Of a DNA stretch of 7,113 nucleotides, positions 1 to 6,556 are shown piece after piece. This stretch comes from Rhodobacterales bacterium UBA5972 (lineage in GTDB: Bacteria; Pseudomonadota; Alphaproteobacteria; Rhodobacterales; Rhodobacteraceae), in assembly GCA_002430125.1 (NCBI GenBank), contig DJBQ01000018.1, forward strand, positions 1 through 7,113, read 5' to 3'. The position numbers and the translations under genes were made by a program. The notes beneath the pieces were generated by a model. The model was not told the DNA's origin and did no database searches. It was given only the letters and a program-made list of their open reading frames with translations. Each line of letters opens with the position of its first letter. Position 1 is the first letter of the stretch.

Positions 1-42
1 GCAGCCAACTGAATCCAATACTGTCAGAAATACCCGCGCCAT
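1..42 (-). CDS. deoB: Phosphopentomutase, N-terminal 14 codons only (gene runs off the window)
   Basis: The reading frame starting at the ATG in 42-40 translates as MARVFLTVLDSVGC and is still open at the window edge. This matches the usual start of phosphopentomutase (MARxFLxVLDSVGxG), where the Asp in LDS is a metal-binding residue of the alkaline-phosphatase-like core. The enzyme interconverts (deoxy)ribose-1-phosphate and (deoxy)ribose-5-phosphate in the cytoplasm, using the sugar phosphate released by thymidine phosphorylase. The ATG shares its A with the last base of the deoA stop codon (TGATG), a 1-nt overlap typical of translational coupling. The identification rests on 14 residues plus context: deoA-deoB adjacency is classic for nucleoside catabolic operons. 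The rest of the protein cannot be assessed. Confidence 0.85.
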   Translation of the reverse strand, partial: MARVFLTVLDSVGC

Positions 43-1349
43 CAGCCGATCCGTTTCACAATTAGAGCGTGTTCATCTGTAACCAGCGCGCCAATTTCAT
101 AGGCCGCCAGAACCGCCATTTTCGCGCGCTCAAGTGCGGCTTCGTCGGCTGCATGCACAATTGCAATCGGGTCACCCTTGGTCACATGGGTGCCCAGACC
201 GGCCATCTGATCCAACCCGACAGACAGGTCCAGAGCATCGCCCTGTTTTTGCCGGCCACCGCCCAAACCGACCACCGCAAGGCCCAGTGCCCTGCCGTCA
301 ATCGCCCGGATAAAGCCGCTGGCAGGTGCCGTAACCTCGTCCACGACAGGTGCACGGCGCAGATATTTCCCAGCATTTTCAACAAAATCCACAGGCCCGC
401 CAAGGCTTGCCACCATCTTGCCAAACCGCGCGGCGGCAGACCCATCCTGCAACGCTGCGGCAATCATCGCTTGCCCTTCGGCGGCGCGTTCGCACAATCC
501 GCCCAGCTCCAACAGCAGCCCACCCAGGGCCACCGTGACATCCCACAAACGGCTGTCCACCGCATCACCGCGCAGAAATGCCACGGCATTTTCAACCTCA
601 AGCGCGTTGCCGGCGCAGCTGGCCAAAGGTTCGTTCATATCGGTGATCAGGGCAGCGGTTTTGCATCCCGCCCCATTGGCCACCGATACCATAGCCTGTG
701 CCAAATCCACAGCCTCAGCCGGATCAGTTAAAAACGCGCCCGACCCGGTTTTGACATCCAGCACCAAGCCTTCAAGCCCGGCGGCCAGCTTCTTTGACAG
801 GATCGAGGCCGTGATCAGATCAAGGCTTTCAACCGTCCCGGTCACATCGCGCACCGCATAAAGACGTTTATCGGCCGGAGCGATATCGCCCGTTGCCCCG
901 ACAATTGCGCACCCTATATCACGGGTCACGCGGCGCATTTCCTCGACACTGACCTCGGTGCGGTAATCCGGGATCGCGTCAAGCTTATCCAGTGTTCCAC
1001 CCGTATGCCCCAATCCCCGACCTGAGATCATCGGCACATAAGCCCCGCAAACCGCCAAGGCCGGGGCCAGCATCAGGGACACATTATCACCAATCCCACC
1101 CGTGGAATGCTTATCCAAAACCGGGCCGGGCATATCCCATCGCTGAACATCCCCACTGTCGCGCATCGCCATTGTCAGGCCGACGCGTTCGCTTTCGGTC
1201 ATGCCGTTCAGCAAAACCGCCATCGCAAAAGCCCCGGCCTGGCTGTCGGTCACGTCGCCATTCGCCAGACCGGCGGCGAACCAGTCAAGCTCGGCCTTGG
1301 TCAGAACCTTATGGTCGCGCTTGCGCGAAATGATGCCCCGCGCGTCCAT
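42..1349 (-). CDS. deoA: Thymidine phosphorylase
   Basis: This 435-aa cytoplasmic enzyme phosphorolyses thymidine or deoxyuridine to the free base and 2-deoxyribose-1-phosphate. The length is normal for the family (about 440 aa). The phosphate-binding loop KHSTGGIGD is at residues 80-88 and the family signature SGRGLGHTGGTLDKLD at 109-124. Residues equivalent to the E. coli active site are all present: Lys80, Ser82, Ser109, Thr119, Arg167, Ser182 and Lys186. The N-terminal helical domain (about 1-65) and the C-terminal alpha/beta domain (about 330-435) are complete, so the gene looks intact. The start MDARGIISRKRD matches the family N-terminus. There is no good Shine-Dalgarno sequence: the ATG sits one base after the cdd stop (TAG-G-ATG), so translation is probably coupled to cdd. 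It overlaps deoB by 1 nt at the 3' end. Pyrimidine-nucleoside phosphorylase (Pdp) shares the signature, but the DeoA-like residue spacing and deoB linkage favour DeoA. Confidence 0.96.
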   Translation of the reverse strand: MDARGIISRKRDHKVLTKAELDWFAAGLANGDVTDSQAGAFAMAVLLNGMTESERVGLTMAMRDSGDVQRWDMPGPVLDKHSTGGIGDNVSLMLAPALAVCGAYVPMISGRGLGHTGGTLDKLDAIPDYRTEVSVEEMRRVTRDIGCAIVGATGDIAPADKRLYAVRDVTGTVESLDLITASILSKKLAAGLEGLVLDVKTGSGAFLTDPAEAVDLAQAMVSVANGAGCKTAALITDMNEPLASCAGNALEVENAVAFLRGDAVDSRLWDVTVALGGLLLELGGLCERAAEGQAMIAAALQDGSAAARFGKMVASLGGPVDFVENAGKYLRRAPVVDEVTAPASGFIRAIDGRALGLAVVGLGGGRQKQGDALDLSVGLDQMAGLGTHVTKGDPIAIVHAADEAALERAKMAVLAAYEIGALVTDEHALIVKRIG

Positions 1350-1350
1350 C

Positions 1351-1743
1351 CTAGGAGGTTTCCATATGCGCCTGCGTGAACGCGCCCGGCAGCAATTCGG
1401 CCAATGTCATATGCAAAACTTTACCGTTCAAACCGGTCATGGTGACGGGCACATCTGGCCCGCCAAACTCCGCCAGTTTTTGGCGACACCCGCCGCACGG
1501 CGTCACCGGTTCCGGGCTGTCAGCAATCACCAGAACCTCGGCGATCTGGCGCTCCCCGGCTGCGGCCATCGCGGCAATTGCCCCGGCTTCGGCGCAGGTG
1601 CCTTCAGGATAGGCGACGTTTTCCACGTTACAGCCGACAAAAACTGTGCCCGCAGTCGTTCGCAACGCCGCCCCGACTTTGAAATTCGAATAGGGCGCAT
1701 AGGCCATTTCGCGCACGCGGCGTGCGGCTTCCAGCAATTCCAT
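1351..1743 (-). CDS. cdd: Cytidine deaminase (short, homotetrameric type)
   Basis: This 130-aa zinc enzyme hydrolytically deaminates cytidine and deoxycytidine to (deoxy)uridine, feeding the phosphorylase encoded next to it. Zinc ligands are Cys50 in TCAEAGAI and Cys83/Cys86 in TPCGGCRQ; Glu52 is the proton-shuttling catalytic residue. The substrate-binding segment GCNVENVAYP is at 37-46. The length fits the 130-140-aa tetrameric class rather than the long dimeric E. coli type. The frame is open upstream to 1908, but I start at the ATG at 1743: it gives the normal family N-terminus (MELLEAARRVREMAYAPYSNF), has a GGAGG at 1752-1748 four bases upstream, and does not run into the upstream regulator gene. 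One variation: the residue after Cys-Ala-Glu, Arg in the well-studied B. subtilis enzyme, is Ala53 here. The stop codon is 1 nt from the deoA start. Confidence 0.95.
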   Translation of the reverse strand: MELLEAARRVREMAYAPYSNFKVGAALRTTAGTVFVGCNVENVAYPEGTCAEAGAIAAMAAAGERQIAEVLVIADSPEPVTPCGGCRQKLAEFGGPDVPVTMTGLNGKVLHMTLAELLPGAFTQAHMETS

Positions 1744-1747
1744 GCTG

Positions 1748-1752
1748 CCTCC
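1748..1752 (-). promoter_or_regulatory. Shine-Dalgarno site that fixes the cdd start
   Basis: On the minus strand GGAGG lies 4 nt before the ATG at 1743. It is the clearest ribosome-binding site in the window and supports the short cytidine deaminase start over the upstream in-frame ATG at 1908. The strong independent site contrasts with deoA and deoB, which appear to rely on coupling. Confidence 0.6.
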
Positions 1753-1775
1753 GTCATTTTTGACCGTTTGGATGA

Positions 1776-1804
1776 ATTGTGCGCTTGCGGCGCGCAACTT
1801 GCAA
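1776..1804 (-). promoter_or_regulatory. Weak candidate sigma-70-type promoter for cdd-deoA-deoB
   Basis: In the 76-nt gap between the regulator gene and cdd, the minus strand carries TTGCAA (1804-1799) and CACAAT (1781-1776) separated by 17 nt. Each hexamer matches four of six consensus positions. It would start transcription about 25 nt upstream of the cdd ATG. The same gap can form short alternative hairpins, for example TGCGC/GCGCA with a 7-nt loop at 1796-1780, but none is followed by a U-run, so I see no intrinsic terminator. Such a weak match can occur by chance. Without it, cdd would depend on read-through from the signalling genes. Confidence 0.22.
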
Positions 1805-1819
1805 GACTGACCGACCAGA

Positions 1820-3211
1820 TTACTGGCCGCGATTCCAGCTTTCCAGCTTGCGATACAGCGTCGAAGGCGAGATATCCAGAACCCGCGACGCTTGCGACAC
1901 CGACCCATTGTGCAGGCGCAGGGTTTCTTCGATCACCAACCGTTCAATTTCCGCCAATGGCCGCCCGATCAGCGGTTCCAGACCGACAGGCGGGTCTTTT
2001 GGCCGGTTTTTCGACGCGACAGTTTGAACCACCTCTTCATTCAAATGCAGGATTTCCAGCGGCAGCATCGTTGTTGTTACCGTTTCCGCGTCATTCAGAA
2101 CAACCACGTTACGCAACAGGTTCAGCACTTGGCGAACATTGCCGGGCCATGGCAGCCTGCGAAACAAATCCTTAACATCAGGGTCGATCCGGGTGAATTT
2201 GCGCCCCTCCTCGACCGCAAATTTCAGCAACATCTTTTCGGCGATTTCAACCGCGTCTTCGGCGCGTTCCCGCAACGGCGGCAGGTGGATCGGTACAACA
2301 TGCAGTCGGTAATACAAATCTTCGCGGAACCGGCCACTTTTTACCTCTTCGTAAGGGTCGCGGTTGGTGGCGCAAATGATCCTGACATTGACCTTGCGCG
2401 CCTTGATCGCACCCACCGGCTGAACGGTCGAGGTTTGCAGAAACCTCAACAGTTTGGTCTGCAGGTTCAGATCCATCTCGCAGATTTCGTCCAGAAACAG
2501 CGTGCCGCCATCGGCCGCTCCAGCCGCGCCCACACTGTCGGCAATCGCGCCGGTGAACGAGCCTTTCAGGTGGCCGAAAACCTCGCTTTCCAGCAAATCC
2601 GGCGGGATCGCCCCGCAATTGAGCGGCACAAACGGCCCGCGTGCGCGGGTTGATGTGGCATGGATCGCCTGCGCGCAAATTTCTTTGCCGGTGCCACTTT
2701 CGCCGGAAATAAACACCGTCGCCATCGAACGGCTGATCGCGGTGATCTTGCGATACACCTCGCGCATTTTCGGCGATGTGCCGATAAAGCCGTGAAATTC
2801 GCTGCCTTTGGCCACGTCAATAACCGGAGGCAAGCGCTGCTGCCCGCTGGCTGCGGCGGCATTTTCCACCGTGTTGATCAGGCGATTTTCGTCAAACGGT
2901 TTGACCAGAAACTCAAACGCCCCACCGCGCATTGCTTCGATCGCTTTGATGATCGACCCGTTTGCGGTGATGACGATCACCCGCACCTCGCTATCTAACG
3001 CGAAAAAATCGGCCATCAACTCCAGACCATTCCGATCAGGCAGCATCAGATCCAACAGCACGATTTTCGGCTTTAGGTCATGGAATTTTGCCAGCCCTTC
3101 GGCGGCAGTCCCGGCACTAACCGCAACAAAACCACCCTTCTTCAGGATGGCAGTATAAACCAGTTGCATCGACTGGGTATCTTCGATCAGTAGTATCGGA
3201 GGGGCCATCAT
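1820..3211 (-). CDS. Sigma-54-dependent response regulator, LuxO-like (REC-AAA+-Fis HTH)
   Basis: This 463-aa NtrC-class transcription activator has its full domain set. The receiver (about 4-120) has acidic pocket Glu10/Asp11, phospho-acceptor Asp54, Thr82 and Lys104. The sigma-54-interacting AAA+ ATPase (about 140-370) has Walker A GESGTGKE at 170-177, Walker B GGTLFLDE at 235-242 and arginine-finger region REDLYYRL at 296-303. The sigma-54-contacting loop reads GSFTGA (217-222) instead of the usual GAFTGA. A Fis-type helix-turn-helix occupies about 422-460. WPGNVRQVLNLLRNVVVLN (355-373) and ISPSTLYRKLESW (447-459) strongly recall LuxO, the phosphorelay-controlled sigma-54 activator of Vibrio. 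That resemblance is from memory, not a database search, so I give no gene symbol. Two adjacent ATG codons (3211 and 3208) are possible starts; neither has a clear Shine-Dalgarno sequence. It lies 24 nt after the hybrid kinase, its probable phosphodonor. Its target promoters are unknown. Confidence 0.93.
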   Translation of the reverse strand: MMAPPILLIEDTQSMQLVYTAILKKGGFVAVSAGTAAEGLAKFHDLKPKIVLLDLMLPDRNGLELMADFFALDSEVRVIVITANGSIIKAIEAMRGGAFEFLVKPFDENRLINTVENAAAASGQQRLPPVIDVAKGSEFHGFIGTSPKMREVYRKITAISRSMATVFISGESGTGKEICAQAIHATSTRARGPFVPLNCGAIPPDLLESEVFGHLKGSFTGAIADSVGAAGAADGGTLFLDEICEMDLNLQTKLLRFLQTSTVQPVGAIKARKVNVRIICATNRDPYEEVKSGRFREDLYYRLHVVPIHLPPLRERAEDAVEIAEKMLLKFAVEEGRKFTRIDPDVKDLFRRLPWPGNVRQVLNLLRNVVVLNDAETVTTTMLPLEILHLNEEVVQTVASKNRPKDPPVGLEPLIGRPLAEIERLVIEETLRLHNGSVSQASRVLDISPSTLYRKLESWNRGQ

Positions 3212-3235
3212 ACACCGGTCACATCAGTTTGGTTA

Positions 3236-4852
3236 TCAGGGGCGTTGATCTGCGATAGTTTGTTCTCGCAAGATAAACCCCTGAAGTTCCGCCAAAGCAA
3301 TGAGACAGGTTTTGCACAGACTGTCCACCTCTTTAGCTTCGCGTCGGTTCGCAGCGGCGTTAAGGCGCTGCGCGATATGTTGCAGCGTTGTCGCCCCAAT
3401 GGCGCCCGCAACCGAAATCAGAATATGGGTTTGCGACCGGATTTCCGCAAGATCAAGACTTTGGCGACCCCGCGTCAGCCCTTCGGCCACGGTGTCGGTA
3501 TCCGCCTGCAGCTTGCTCAACAACTCAGCCTTCGTTTCAGCGCCGATGATTTCAACCAAATTGTCGAAAATTTGCCGATTAACGACTGTGTCATCGGCCA
3601 CGGGATCCTGAATAGTCGGGTCTGGTTCTGGCAGTTCACGGGATTTCGCGCCGTCATAATAGTCAAGAATCGCCTGCCCCAATTCCTCGATACTCATCAA
3701 TGGCTTGGCAATAATACCATCCGCACCAGCGCCATAAATCCGTTCACGGTGTTCGCGCATCACGTAAGCCGTCAGCGCCACCAGCGGCATATTGCACAAA
3801 GGTGTGGGCATCGAGCGCACAGTTTTGATCAGTTCAAGCCCTGACATCCGGGGCATTTCAATATCCAGCAGCGCCAGATCAAAGCTTTCGGTTTCCAGAA
3901 GCTCAAGCGCTTCCAGCCCGTCCGAGGCAACACGGAACGTCGCCCCCATCGCCCCAAGCATTTGGGTAGCGACCAGTTGATTGGTTTTATTGTCCTCGGC
4001 CAGCAGGATTTTCATCGCCGACAAATCAACCGGCCCGCGGGAAACTCCACCCGGCGCCTTGCCGGACTTGCGCAGGCTTCGATCAAACCACGCCTCGTGC
4101 GGCAAGCGCAATTCAGCGGCAACGCCGACGCCGTCATTGTTCCTGACGCTCAACTCGGCCCCCAACATACCGGCAAGTTCTTTGGCAATGAACAAGCCCA
4201 GACCGGTGCCGGGTTTCGGGGTATCCGTTGGGCGGCCCTCGTATTGAAACAACTTCGCAATCGAGGCGTCAGACAGGCCGGGTCCTTCATCGGTCAGTTT
4301 GAAATTAAGCGCCCTATCTTCGGTACATTTTACCGACAGCGTTACCTGACCAGCATCAGTAAACTTGATCGCATTACCGACAAGATTGGCGATAACCCGT
4401 TCCAGCCCCACCCGATCAACCGTAACAATCGCAGGCAGAGCGCTTTCGGTGACAACCGAAAATTTGATGTTTTTTTCATGGGCGCGATCTGTCCAGCGAC
4501 GCGAGATGTCGGTCAGAAAATCCGCAAGATTAAGATTACCCGGCTGGGTGACCATTCCCGCCCCTGTGCTGGGTTCATCGGTCAGCATTTTGTTCAACAA
4601 CCGCGCCAAAGTTTCGCCTGCTGCCGAGATCCGGTCAAAATGTTCCAGTGTGGGTTGATCGAACTGATCTTTGTTGATCAGTTGAACGCCCCCCAAAATA
4701 TCTGACAGGGCCGACCTAAGATCGTGTGATAGCAACGACATGCGGTCCCTTGGATGGCCTGTTTGGCCATTGGAACTCATCGTTTCATCTGGTCTTTCTA
4801 GTGCCAACCGAAATTCCTTACCCAGCCAAGAACGTTGGTCAAACTCATCCAT
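3236..4852 (-). CDS. Soluble hybrid histidine kinase (HisKA-HATPase-REC-Hpt)
   Basis: This 538-aa cytoplasmic phosphorelay kinase has no transmembrane segment and no recognisable sensor domain. In order: a short N-terminus; HisKA with SHDLRSAL and phospho-acceptor His43; HATPase with N-box NLVGNAIKFT (Asn160), G1 box DEGPGL (188-193) and G2 box GTGLGLFIAKE (215-225), so ATP binding looks intact; a receiver (about 279-400) with Glu286/Asp287, phospho-acceptor Asp330, Thr361 and Lys383; and a C-terminal Hpt domain (about 422-525) with His476. The Hpt motif reads HILIS instead of the usual HxLKG, so the conserved Lys and Gly are missing. It sits between the membrane pseudokinase (12-nt gap upstream) and the sigma-54 regulator (24 nt downstream), so it is the likely phosphoryl source for the regulator. 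The start is uncertain: the ATG at 4852 has no Shine-Dalgarno sequence, and an ATG at 4780 (Met25) would still include the whole HisKA domain. Confidence 0.92.
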   Translation of the reverse strand: MDEFDQRSWLGKEFRLALERPDETMSSNGQTGHPRDRMSLLSHDLRSALSDILGGVQLINKDQFDQPTLEHFDRISAAGETLARLLNKMLTDEPSTGAGMVTQPGNLNLADFLTDISRRWTDRAHEKNIKFSVVTESALPAIVTVDRVGLERVIANLVGNAIKFTDAGQVTLSVKCTEDRALNFKLTDEGPGLSDASIAKLFQYEGRPTDTPKPGTGLGLFIAKELAGMLGAELSVRNNDGVGVAAELRLPHEAWFDRSLRKSGKAPGGVSRGPVDLSAMKILLAEDNKTNQLVATQMLGAMGATFRVASDGLEALELLETESFDLALLDIEMPRMSGLELIKTVRSMPTPLCNMPLVALTAYVMREHRERIYGAGADGIIAKPLMSIEELGQAILDYYDGAKSRELPEPDPTIQDPVADDTVVNRQIFDNLVEIIGAETKAELLSKLQADTDTVAEGLTRGRQSLDLAEIRSQTHILISVAGAIGATTLQHIAQRLNAAANRREAKEVDSLCKTCLIALAELQGFILREQTIADQRP

Positions 4853-4864
4853 GGGTTGAATATT

Positions 4865-6556
4865 CTAATCTGCATAGCGCAAATTTGGCTGTGCGGCAAG
4901 CTTTGTTGTATTGATTGCCAACCGCATAAACTCGGCCTGTCTGACATTGACGATATCAATCGGGACTTCGACAATATCGTCAAACTCTTCCGGGTCTTGC
5001 GGGCGGCCAAGCGCCACCAGCATCGCCTGCGGAAATCGCGCGGCACAGGCGCGCAGGGCCGCTGGTTCCTGCTCGCCGCCGGCTTCGATCATCACAACAT
5101 GCGGTTCAATCGGCGAATCCGCGTCAACAAACCGCACGTTTTCGCCACGCAGGGCTGCTTTGCAAATCGCCTCAAGTGCGGTTGATTGGGTGACAATGCG
5201 GATCGACAGGATATCGACGACAAGTTCCTCGGCAGGCACCGTGACCAGAACGGCGATCCGATCCGGGGTTGGATTAGACAACTTGGTCGTGCCGCCCATA
5301 CGTTCGATAAGCCCACGCGACACCGCCGGGCCCAGTGCTTCGGATGCGAAACTCTTGGTTTTGGGTTCAATTTTTCCCATGATCAACACAGGGTTCCATT
5401 CGCCGCCGACTTTCGAGTAATCAAACGAAATCGCGGCGATCAGATTGCCGTTTTCATAGCAAAGATCCAGCATGATATTACTGGTGCCAGCGGTTTCCAA
5501 AAGATAGGCGGCCAAATGGGTCAGGGCTTGGCGCAACCTGGCGAAATCACCGATCACCCGTTCCGGACAGCTGTCATCGGCGACCGCCTCAAAGATGATC
5601 CCTTCGCGCAGCGCGACGGGTTCAAACATGCCCCTGACCGCGTCAACCAGTCGTCGGGTTTCAAATGGCTTTTTGTCCAGTTTTAGTTGACCATCCTGCA
5701 AGGCCGAGAAATCCAGAATATCCTTGAGCAGATCAATCATCTGCGTACCCGAGAGTTCCACCTGATCCAAAAGCCGTGTCTGTTGCCCACTAAGACCGTG
5801 CTGACGCACCAGCGCCAACAGCCCCAAAACCCCGTTCATCGGCGTCCTGAGTTCATGGCTCATCATCGCCAGAAACTGCGATTTGGCCTGGTTCGCACTG
5901 CGCGACGCCTCCAGCAATTCCTGGTTTTCTTCGGCGAGGCGTCGGAAGCGGTTTGACTCGCGCGAAAACAGGACAATCAACAACAGACTGGTCAACATGT
6001 TGATGGCGCTTATTGCCGCCAGCACGCTTGAACTGCGCGATAAATCCTCGCGCAGGGCAGCGCTTTTGTCGGCCTCACCAAATAAAACATCCTGACTTAG
6101 GCTGCGCAAATCATCAGCAAACGGCAAAAACGCGGTGTGTAGTTCACGCGCTGTGTCGCCGCTATTGGCAGACAATCCGACAACTTTAGGCTCGACTTCG
6201 CGCATTTTGGCAAACAACAACGCAACCGTTGCGTCGCGTGCGTCATAAAGACTTAACCTTTCGCCAACCGTGCCTTGTCGAAACACCGAAACCCAGCTCC
6301 ATAATATATCAAAGCGACGGTTCACCTCGTCAGGATTTGCGGCCTCGGCGTCAAAGCGAAATTCGATCAAAGACTGCTGAAACCGCATCAATTCGATTTC
6401 AATCTGAACCGCCGACCAAAGAATGTTTTCATTCGCCGACTGCCGTATTGCGACGATATCACTGCGGACAACAAAAAAACCCGCCGCTGCGATGGCAATT
6501 GTCAGGGCCACGATTGCAAAGCCGATAAGCTGTGTAATCCGGCTTGAACGAGTCAC
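4865..6556 (-). CDS. Membrane histidine-kinase-like protein with degenerate ATPase and pseudo-receiver domains
   Basis: This 563-aa inner-membrane protein has TM1 at about 8-30, a largely helical periplasmic domain of about 148 residues (31-178), TM2 at about 178-197, then a coiled-coil linker (about 200-226). HisKA follows with a canonical H-box, MSHELRTPMN, and His234. The catalytic domain that should follow (about 300-443) is recognisable by register (GDFARLRQAL; VSRGLIERMGG) but its boxes are lost: the N-box reads THLAAYLLETAG with Tyr351 for the Mg-binding Asn, G1 keeps only Asp379 (DYSKV for DxGxG), and G2 is EALGPAVS for GTGLGLAIS. The C-terminus (about 447-560) has receiver-like spacing, but the acidic pocket reads TQS, the phospho-Asp position is Glu491, and the Lys-Pro is Val531-Pro532. 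It is probably a pseudokinase/scaffold, not an ATP-using kinase. It starts at GTG, with GTGA overlapping the upstream stop by 4 nt, so the pair is translationally coupled. Confidence 0.9.
   Translation of the reverse strand: MTRSSRITQLIGFAIVALTIAIAAAGFFVVRSDIVAIRQSANENILWSAVQIEIELMRFQQSLIEFRFDAEAANPDEVNRRFDILWSWVSVFRQGTVGERLSLYDARDATVALLFAKMREVEPKVVGLSANSGDTARELHTAFLPFADDLRSLSQDVLFGEADKSAALREDLSRSSSVLAAISAINMLTSLLLIVLFSRESNRFRRLAEENQELLEASRSANQAKSQFLAMMSHELRTPMNGVLGLLALVRQHGLSGQQTRLLDQVELSGTQMIDLLKDILDFSALQDGQLKLDKKPFETRRLVDAVRGMFEPVALREGIIFEAVADDSCPERVIGDFARLRQALTHLAAYLLETAGTSNIMLDLCYENGNLIAAISFDYSKVGGEWNPVLIMGKIEPKTKSFASEALGPAVSRGLIERMGGTTKLSNPTPDRIAVLVTVPAEELVVDILSIRIVTQSTALEAICKAALRGENVRFVDADSPIEPHVVMIEAGGEQEPAALRACAARFPQAMLVALGRPQDPEEFDDIVEVPIDIVNVRQAEFMRLAINTTKLAAQPNLRYAD

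Noticed and set aside
1780..1805. Hairpins in the regulator-cdd gap (TGCGC/GCGCA; CTTGC/GCAAG) as a possible terminator.
   Set aside because: Stems are only about 5 bp, mutually exclusive, and not followed by a U-run.
1799..1818. Sigma-54-like element upstream of cdd (GG pairs followed by TTGCA).
   Set aside because: The GG-to-GC spacings are 12 and 8 nt; sigma-54 promoters need 10.
1351..1908. Longer 185-aa version of cytidine deaminase starting at 1908.
   Set aside because: The extra 55 residues are antisense-like, overlap the end of the regulator gene, and lack family similarity; the start at 1743 has a good ribosome-binding site.
1353..2175. Plus-strand AGGAGG (1353-1358) seven bases before an ATG at 1366, opening a 269-codon frame antisense to cdd and the regulator C-terminus.
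   Set aside because: The translation shows no domain, is rich in Arg, His, Cys and Pro as antisense frames in GC-rich DNA usually are, and lies wholly opposite two well-supported genes. The purine run is just the complement of the cdd 3' end.
3962..4705. Long plus-strand open frame of 247 codons opposite the hybrid kinase.
   Set aside because: It is a shadow of a strongly supported gene, with no recognisable domain and no start signals.
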